A stretch of DNA of 61,581 bases from JAAYBQ01 sp035403465 (lineage in GTDB: Bacteria > Spirochaetota > UBA4802 > UBA5550), in the NCBI GenBank assembly GCA_035403465.1, contig DAONFG010000018.1, positions 1 through 61,581 of the forward strand, read 5' to 3'. Position 1 is the first letter of the stretch; each line of letters begins with the position of its first letter. This document shows, one piece after another, positions 59,895-61,581 of this stretch. The translations under genes were made by a program, and so were the position numbers. Below the pieces are notes generated by a model. That model was not told where the DNA came from. It saw nothing but the letters and a program-made list of their open reading frames with translations, and did no database searches.

Positions 59895-60938
59895 ATGAAT
59901 AAAAAGAAATATATAATCCCGTTGATCCTCCTTGCCTGCACCATGGTTGTGTTCCTGGTGTCGGGCGGCGCCTCAGCGGGTTTTGCTCCCATAGAATTCC
60001 GCGAGGTCTGGGGCTACATGATGCGCGGCGAAGAGAAAAAGTTCAGCGGCGACGCGCCTGTAACCGACATCTGCTACTTCAGCGTGGGCATAACCTACAG
60101 GGGTAAACTCACCGCAGCAGCTAAACCGCCGGTTGTCCCTTCATATAATGGAATAAAACGCCGCATACACCTTGTGGTGGCCAACCTTGACAATGCGGCG
60201 CTTATGCACTTCTGCCTTGACCCGTGGTACGGCATACGTGACACGCTTGTTGCTGATATAGTGGGGCATTCCGGCGGGTACGACGGTGTACAGATAGATT
60301 TCGAGGCTGTGCAGCCTGGAGACAGGGATTCATTCATCGAGTTCCTCAGGCTGCTGAAGGCCGGGCTCCCGCAGGGCAAGGTGCTCAGTGTCGCTCTCCC
60401 TGCCAGGAGAAAAAAGGTTACTGACGCCTATGATTACGGTGTGATCGCATCAATAGCTGACAGGGTAATGATTATGGCCTATGACCAGCACTGGAGCAGC
60501 AGCCGCCCCGGGCCTGTGGCGTCACTGGAGTGGTGCAGGGCGGTGGCCCGTTATTCAGGTAAAAATGTTCCGCAGAGCAAACTGATCATGGGGCTGCCCC
60601 TCTACGGCAGGTCATGGCAGAAGAACGGATACAGCAGGGCAGTGGGGGGCAGGGAGATCGATAAAATACTATCCAGGGACGATGCGAAGTTTGAATACTC
60701 GGTCGAGACAGGGTGGGTAATCACCTGCGACGAGAAAGTTGCAGTTGTGCTCTACTTTGATGATGTGACCGCAACAAGGGAGAAGCTTATGATGTACAGG
60801 AGCTACACCGATTCAGTGGCGTTCTGGCGGCTGGGCATGGAGAAGAGTGAACTCTGGAGCGTCATCGCGGTTGAAAAGAACGACAGGAGCAGTATGGCGG
60901 GCGAACCGCATGATTCAGGCGATGCTGTTTCAGATTGA
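59895..60938 (+). CDS. Exported GH18-like glycoside hydrolase
   Basis: This is a 347-residue protein with an N-terminal membrane or signal segment (KYIIPLILLACTMVVFLVSG). It carries a GH18 TIM barrel with the conserved strand-4 motif YDGVQIDFEAV (DxxxDxE, likely catalytic Glu137) and the later IMAYDQHWSSSRPGPVA and GLPLYGRSWQ. It resembles the spore-cortex or chitinase-like GH18 group that acts on peptidoglycan or chitin-like glycans. It converges with the cold-shock gene across a terminator. Confidence 0.9.
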   Translation: MNKKKYIIPLILLACTMVVFLVSGGASAGFAPIEFREVWGYMMRGEEKKFSGDAPVTDICYFSVGITYRGKLTAAAKPPVVPSYNGIKRRIHLVVANLDNAALMHFCLDPWYGIRDTLVADIVGHSGGYDGVQIDFEAVQPGDRDSFIEFLRLLKAGLPQGKVLSVALPARRKKVTDAYDYGVIASIADRVMIMAYDQHWSSSRPGPVASLEWCRAVARYSGKNVPQSKLIMGLPLYGRSWQKNGYSRAVGGREIDKILSRDDAKFEYSVETGWVITCDEKVAVVLYFDDVTATREKLMMYRSYTDSVAFWRLGMEKSELWSVIAVEKNDRSSMAGEPHDSGDAVSD

Positions 60939-60948
60939 AGGCATAAAA

Positions 60949-60972
60949 AAAGCTCTCCTTCCGGAGAGCTTT
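60949..60972. terminator. Terminator between GH18-like and cold-shock genes
   Basis: An AGCTCTCC/GGAGAGCT stem with a TTCC loop is followed on the minus strand by seven T, so it is strong for the cold-shock gene. On the plus strand only TTT follows, so it is weaker for the GH18-like gene. Confidence 0.85.
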
Positions 60973-60995
60973 AATCAATAGTATGCAAGATTAAA

Positions 60996-61196
60996 TTATA
61001 TTACTGCAACATCGATGGCCCTGGGGCCCCTGTCTGTGTTTTCAATTTCGAATTGAACCTGGGCACCCTCTTTAAGAGTTTTAAAACCCGTACCCATTAT
61101 GCTTGAATGATGAACAAAATAGTCTTTGCCATCTGTGGCTGATATAAAGCCGAAACCTTTCTGATCGTTAAACCATTTTACTGTGCCTTGAGACAT
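60996..61196 (-). CDS. Cold-shock protein (CspA family)
   Basis: This is a 66-residue OB-fold RNA chaperone with the RNP1 motif KGFGFIS, the YFVHHSSI (RNP2-like) block and a typical SQGTVKWFND start. An AGGAG site precedes the ATG. Csp proteins bind single-stranded nucleic acid and melt RNA structure. A candidate promoter lies about 125 bases upstream, leaving a leader of roughly 120 bases, in keeping with the long cold-responsive leaders of this family. Confidence 0.96.
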   Translation of the reverse strand: MSQGTVKWFNDQKGFGFISATDGKDYFVHHSSIMGTGFKTLKEGAQVQFEIENTDRGPRAIDVAVI

Positions 61197-61321
61197 TAGA
61201 TTTACTCCTGAGTTTTAATCGGGAATTCCCGGTGCGAATTAGTTAAAATCTCCTGAAGATTACCCGTGGTACATCTGGTAAGAAATACAGAATATTTTAT
61301 GAACTTAACCGCTACGGTACC

Positions 61322-61349
61322 AAAATACATTGTTTAAAATAAAAGTCAA
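61322..61349 (-). promoter_or_regulatory. Candidate promoter of the cold-shock gene
   Basis: On the minus strand TTGACT (61349-61344) and TATTTT (61327-61322) are 16 bases apart. The implied leader of about 120 bases fits csp genes. Confidence 0.4.
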
Positions 61350-61508
61350 TCCTAAAAGCGCCTGCCTGGTGCTGTGTGCTAAAATATTTTTGTTTTAAAT
61401 ATAAAAAAAAGAATATTATGTCCTGTAAACTGCCTGTCATGCACGTAATCCGGTCGGGTTAATTCTATGCACAATTCATTTATTATGTCCAATTTTTTCA
61501 AAAAAACA

Positions 61509-61536
61509 TTGACTTAAAATGCTGCTCAAATGTACT
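61509..61536 (+). promoter_or_regulatory. Candidate promoter for a gene beyond the right edge
   Basis: TTGACT (61509-61514) and TGTACT (61531-61536) are 16 bases apart, just ahead of a palindrome. It would drive a gene outside the window. Confidence 0.35.
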
Positions 61537-61547
61537 GTTCTGATATG

Positions 61548-61563
61548 AACTGACGGGTCAGTT
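61548..61563. promoter_or_regulatory. 16-bp perfect palindrome, possible TetR-type operator
   Basis: AACTGAC and its complement flank GG. Palindromes of this TGAC-centred form at a promoter start region are typical of TetR-family regulator sites. It lies about 12 bases past the candidate -10. Confidence 0.4.
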
Positions 61564-61581
61564 TGCATCCTGGACTTTTTT

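Larger units (their letters stand above)
61197..61581. other. Intergenic region upstream of csp, up to the window edge
   Basis: This 385-base region contains the candidate csp promoter (61322-61349) and, near the edge, a plus-strand promoter with a palindrome. It is A+T-rich and no frame appears coding. Confidence 0.5.

Overview
The window carries about 45 genes on both strands and looks like a chromosomal segment of a free-living, probably anaerobic or facultative Gram-negative bacterium. A spirochaete-like lineage is plausible because of the MORN-repeat lipoprotein, three methyl-accepting chemotaxis proteins (one with a 7TMR-DISM sensor) and a Treponema-type diversity-generating retroelement. 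Nothing in the sequence proves the phylum. By eye most of the window has moderate G+C, while the cas region (about 32.2-41.7 kb) is clearly more A+T-rich. Layout, left to right. 1-6.7 kb: a membrane protein cut by the window edge, a chemotaxis receptor, a small Lys/Ala/Pro-rich histone-H1-like protein, an exported hypothetical protein, a 681-residue MORN lipoprotein and a DUF4160/DUF2442 pair. 6.7-10.3 kb, minus strand: a tightly overlapping yjbQ-tatD-tcdA-cmoA-cmoB cluster, mainly tRNA anticodon-loop modification. 10.6-14.7 kb, minus strand: glpA-glpB-glpC, the anaerobic glycerol-3-phosphate dehydrogenase, in one overlapping operon. 15.5-20.3 kb: a TlpA-like thioredoxin and a diversity-generating retroelement (DGR). 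The DGR target is a CsgG/TolB-like plus FGE-sulfatase (C-type lectin fold) protein whose reading frame is split by one in-frame TAG. It is followed by the accessory protein Avd, a template repeat (TR) and a reverse transcriptase. All 17 substitutions between the variable repeat (VR) and the TR are at template adenines. 20.4-30.1 kb: dxs, a 7TMR-DISM chemotaxis receptor, a receiver/PAS/histidine kinase hybrid, a zinc/manganese-type binding lipoprotein and an NhaD/ArsB-type antiporter. 30.1-31.1 kb: a non-coding block holding three copies of a long repeat. 32.3-46.8 kb: a complete type I-C CRISPR-Cas locus (cas3, cas5c, cas8c, cas7c, cas4, cas1, cas2). A 1.4-kb toxin-antitoxin island lies between the effector and adaptation genes. 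The array has 74 repeats and 73 spacers and appears uniform to its last repeat. 46.8-48.8 kb: dispersed repeats around an alpha/beta hydrolase with a histone-like N-terminal extension. 48.9-61.2 kb: an SH3-domain exported protein and a six-gene membrane complex related to group 4 hydrogenases and complex I. Its catalytic subunits have lost the metal-ligating cysteines, so it is an energy-converting hydrogenase-related (Ehr) complex. A dCache-like chemotaxis receptor, a GH18-like exported protein and a cold-shock protein follow. The most notable elements are the DGR with its amber-split target, the toxin-antitoxin island inside the cas operon together with a perfect palindrome upstream of cas3, and the cofactor-less Ehr complex.
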